NCBI GenBank assembly: GCA_964540755.1
Contig: CAZIOB010000167.1
Coordinates: 21,829 to 85,828, forward strand
From: JAAYJR01 sp964540755
GTDB lineage: Bacteria; Bacteroidota; Bacteroidia; Bacteroidales; Prolixibacteraceae
Reading direction: 5' to 3'
Length of the DNA stretch: 64,000 bases
Below are positions 62,331 through 64,000 of this stretch, piece by piece. A model generated the notes under the pieces. That model was not told the DNA's origin. It saw only the letters and a program-made list of their open reading frames with translations, and ran no database searches. How positions within the stretch are numbered: the stretch's first letter is position 1; each line of letters starts with the position of its first letter. Both the position numbers and the translations under genes were made by a program.

Positions 62331-63239
62331 ATGAAAAAAGATTTAATATCAATTACAGATTATTCGAAAGAAGAATACCTGAAAATAATGAGGCTAGCTG
62401 CAGAATTTGAGGAAAATCCAAATCAAAATCTTCTTAACGGGAAAGTTGTGGCATCACTTTTTTTTGAGCCATCGACACGTACCCGGCTCAGCTTTGAAAC
62501 TGCTATAAACAGATTAGGAGGAAGAATAGTTGGTATAGCCGATCCAAATAGTACAAGTGGAGCAAAGGGAGAGACCCTTCATGATACCATCAAAATGGTA
62601 AGTCAGTATGCTGATCTTATTGTCATGCGCCATCCCATGGAAGGATCTGCACGTTATGCTGCTGAAATTTCACACGTACCTGTCATTAATGCAGGTGACG
62701 GATCCAATCAGCACCCGACCCAGACCCTGCTTGACATGTATTCAATTTTGAAAACCCAGGGAACACTTGACAACCTCAATATTTTTATGGTGGGCGATCT
62801 GAAATATGGCAGGACAGTTCACTCGCTGATTATGGCTATGTCGTCCTTCGAAAATCCCATATTCAACTTTATTGCACCGCCGGAACTAAAATTGCCCCGG
62901 GAGTATAAAATGTACCTGCATGATAAAAATATCCGGTATTTTGAACACTATGAATTTACCGATATAATAAGTGAAGCAGATATAATTTACATGACAAGGG
63001 TACAAAAAGAGAGGTTCTCTGACCCTATGGAGTATGAGCAGGTAAAAAATACTTATGTACTGCGCAATTCAATGCTGAAAAACACAAAATCTAATTTAAA
63101 GATACTTCATCCGCTGCCAAGGGTCAATGAAATTAATGTAGATGTCGATACGAACACAAAAGCATATTATTTTACACAAGCCCTTAACGGAGTTTATACC
63201 AGGGAAGCTATTATATCACATACAATGAACCTGAAATAA
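62331..63239 (+). CDS. pyrB: Aspartate carbamoyltransferase catalytic subunit
   Basis: The protein has 302 residues. Carbamoyl-phosphate site FFEPSTRTRLSFETA near 46-60, the lysine loop NSTSGAKGETLHDTI near 77-91, DGSNQHPTQTLLDMYS near 124-139, and HPLPRVNEI near 260-268 are all intact. It makes carbamoyl-aspartate, the committed step of pyrimidine synthesis. Its mRNA starts with the leader described above. The regulatory-subunit gene pyrI follows only after 291 bases. Confidence 0.97.
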   Translation: MKKDLISITDYSKEEYLKIMRLAAEFEENPNQNLLNGKVVASLFFEPSTRTRLSFETAINRLGGRIVGIADPNSTSGAKGETLHDTIKMVSQYADLIVMRHPMEGSARYAAEISHVPVINAGDGSNQHPTQTLLDMYSILKTQGTLDNLNIFMVGDLKYGRTVHSLIMAMSSFENPIFNFIAPPELKLPREYKMYLHDKNIRYFEHYEFTDIISEADIIYMTRVQKERFSDPMEYEQVKNTYVLRNSMLKNTKSNLKILHPLPRVNEINVDVDTNTKAYYFTQALNGVYTREAIISHTMNLK

Positions 63240-63384
63240 GACAACATATTCCGGAGTTCCCGGATACAACATATAAATACGTTCTGAAAAATACTAATTT
63301 GCTTAAAAAATGCAGGCAAGGCAAACAATTAATTATAAATGGCCAATACAAATAACCTGCCTGTATGATACGAATGTAACCCTG

Positions 63385-63406
63385 TTCAGTATGATACTGA
63401 ATTTTT
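63385..63406 (+). terminator. Terminator-like hairpin between pyrB and pyrI
   Basis: TTCAGTA and TACTGAA form a perfect seven-base stem with a three-base loop, followed by TTTTT. It lies 145 bases after the pyrB stop. It could end the pyrB transcript, so that pyrI depends on its own promoter. Confidence 0.5.
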
Positions 63407-63438
63407 AATTAGTTTTTATAAACAATTATAAAATTTTA

Positions 63439-63522
63439 AACGAAACGAGCATGATAAATATTAACACAAAAGATAATAATTGAAGTGCGAGTTTCATATG
63501 ATACCTTTGAAAATAATTAATT
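63439..63522 (+). repeat. Dispersed ~90-bp element, copy 7
   Basis: CGAAACGAGCATGAT, AAAAGATAATAATTG, GTGCGAGTTTCATATGATACC and TTTGAAAATAATTAATTTT align with copies 1, 3 and 6. It lies directly upstream of the pyrI ATG and contains a complete promoter (63480-63509). Confidence 0.65.
63480..63509 (+). promoter_or_regulatory. Promoter of pyrI inside the dispersed element
   Basis: TTG (63480-63482), a 19-base spacer and TACCTTTG (63502-63509) match the housekeeping promoter apart from one base at -33. Transcription should start near 63516, 15 bases before ATG 63531. Confidence 0.6.
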
Positions 63523-63530
63523 TTAATAAA

Positions 63531-64000
63531 ATGGAAGATAAAAATAAAACAAAACCTAAACTGAAAGTCAGCGCTATCAGAGAAGGGACTGTGATAGACC
63601 ACATACATGCATCCAATTTATTTAAAGTAATTTCTATACTTGGACTGGATAAGATTGATAATCAAATCACTTTTGGCACTAACCTGGAAAGCCATAAGCT
63701 GGGCATCAAGGCAATAATAAAAGTATCTGACAAATTTTTCAAAAATGATGAAATAAATAAAATAGCACTGATTGCCCCCCATGCCAACCTGAATATCATA
63801 AAAAATTATAAAGTGGTAGAAAAAAAGGTTGTAGAGATACCAAAAGAGATCACAGGCATTGTAAAATGTTTCAATCCGAAATGCATCACAAACCACGAAA
63901 AAATCACGCCGTCGTTTGATGTAATTGACACTTCGCCTATATCTTTAAGGTGTAAATACTGTGAAAAATTCACTACCGGCGACCAAATAAAAATACTGTA
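63531..64000 (+). CDS. pyrI: Aspartate carbamoyltransferase regulatory subunit, cut by the window edge
   Basis: 156 codons are visible and only the end is cut; the last two bases are TA, which may begin the stop codon. The N-terminal allosteric domain (KVSAIREGTVIDHI, then FKVISILGLDKIDNQITFGTNL) and the C-terminal zinc domain are present. The four zinc cysteines are in VKCFNPKCITNHE and LRCKYCEKF. It binds CTP/ATP and the PyrB trimers to control flux. A short extra N-terminus (MEDKNKTKPK) precedes the conserved part. Confidence 0.95.
   Translation, partial: MEDKNKTKPKLKVSAIREGTVIDHIHASNLFKVISILGLDKIDNQITFGTNLESHKLGIKAIIKVSDKFFKNDEINKIALIAPHANLNIIKNYKVVEKKVVEIPKEITGIVKCFNPKCITNHEKITPSFDVIDTSPISLRCKYCEKFTTGDQIKIL

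Overview
The window looks like chromosomal DNA of a member of the Bacteroidota, probably order Bacteroidales in the broad sense (Marinilabiliales-like). The DNA is AT-rich. Many genes are preceded by the Bacteroidota housekeeping promoter (-33 TTTG, -7 TAnnTTTG), with clear examples before rpsF, the sulfate transporter, the pyrB leader and pyrI. The gene families are typical of the phylum: a Bacteroidetes-type ECF sigma factor with a DUF4974 FecR, an STN-type TonB receptor, a DUF4382 lipoprotein, bactofilin, an S9B dipeptidyl peptidase and a short FtsB/DivIC. No tRNA, rRNA operon, insertion sequence, prophage or CRISPR array was recognised. RNase P RNA is present.

Layout. 1-1361: a degenerate actin-like protein (cut by the left edge) next to a bactofilin. 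1715-7998: a minus-strand surface-signalling locus of aldose epimerase, ECF sigma, TonB receptor, FecR and DUF4382 lipoprotein. 8520-11829: thrS-infC-rpmI-rplT, where infC appears to start at AUA. 11987-18339: a dipeptidyl peptidase IV homologue, then divergent trehalose synthesis (fused OtsA-OtsB) and a GH15 hydrolase. 18492-27537: malic enzyme, recR, a fused glycosyltransferase, holA, rhomboid protease, aminotransferase IV, YqgE and DivIC. 27747-36028: a membrane histidine kinase, then sulfate uptake and activation (SLC13 permease, cysD, cysNC) and a nucleotide-sugar epimerase. 36143-36722: rnpB and the 3' scrap of an Smr-domain gene. 36812-41490: queA, pepD, and a stress-type set (Usp, small protein, holin-like, YtxH). 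41843-46135: a phosphorelay (hybrid kinase with Hpt, sigma-54 activator, lone receiver). 46609-48460: DUF1080 lipoprotein and a zinc alcohol dehydrogenase. 49114-52685: a three-gene acyl-CoA carboxylase. 52941-54103: rpsF-rpsR-rplI. 54145-59712: envelope genes (LptD-like protein, amidase, MCE protein). 59995-64000: dnaA, an IMPACT-family gene, pyrB and pyrI.

The least expected signals lie between genes. First, a roughly 90-bp dispersed element occurs about seven times. It carries up to three GAGYATGAT-like repeats, usually lies directly upstream of a start codon, and in one copy contains a good promoter. Second, a pyrB leader holds a 75-codon open frame that reads through two successive terminator-like hairpins and ends 12 bases before pyrB, an arrangement like the enterobacterial pyrBI attenuator. 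Third, a strong intrinsic terminator at 48842-48876 belongs to no annotated gene and suggests a small RNA. Fourth, several proteins look degenerate in their catalytic parts: the actin-like protein, the APS-kinase half of CysNC, and the phosphoglycosyl-transferase half of the glycosyltransferase fusion.
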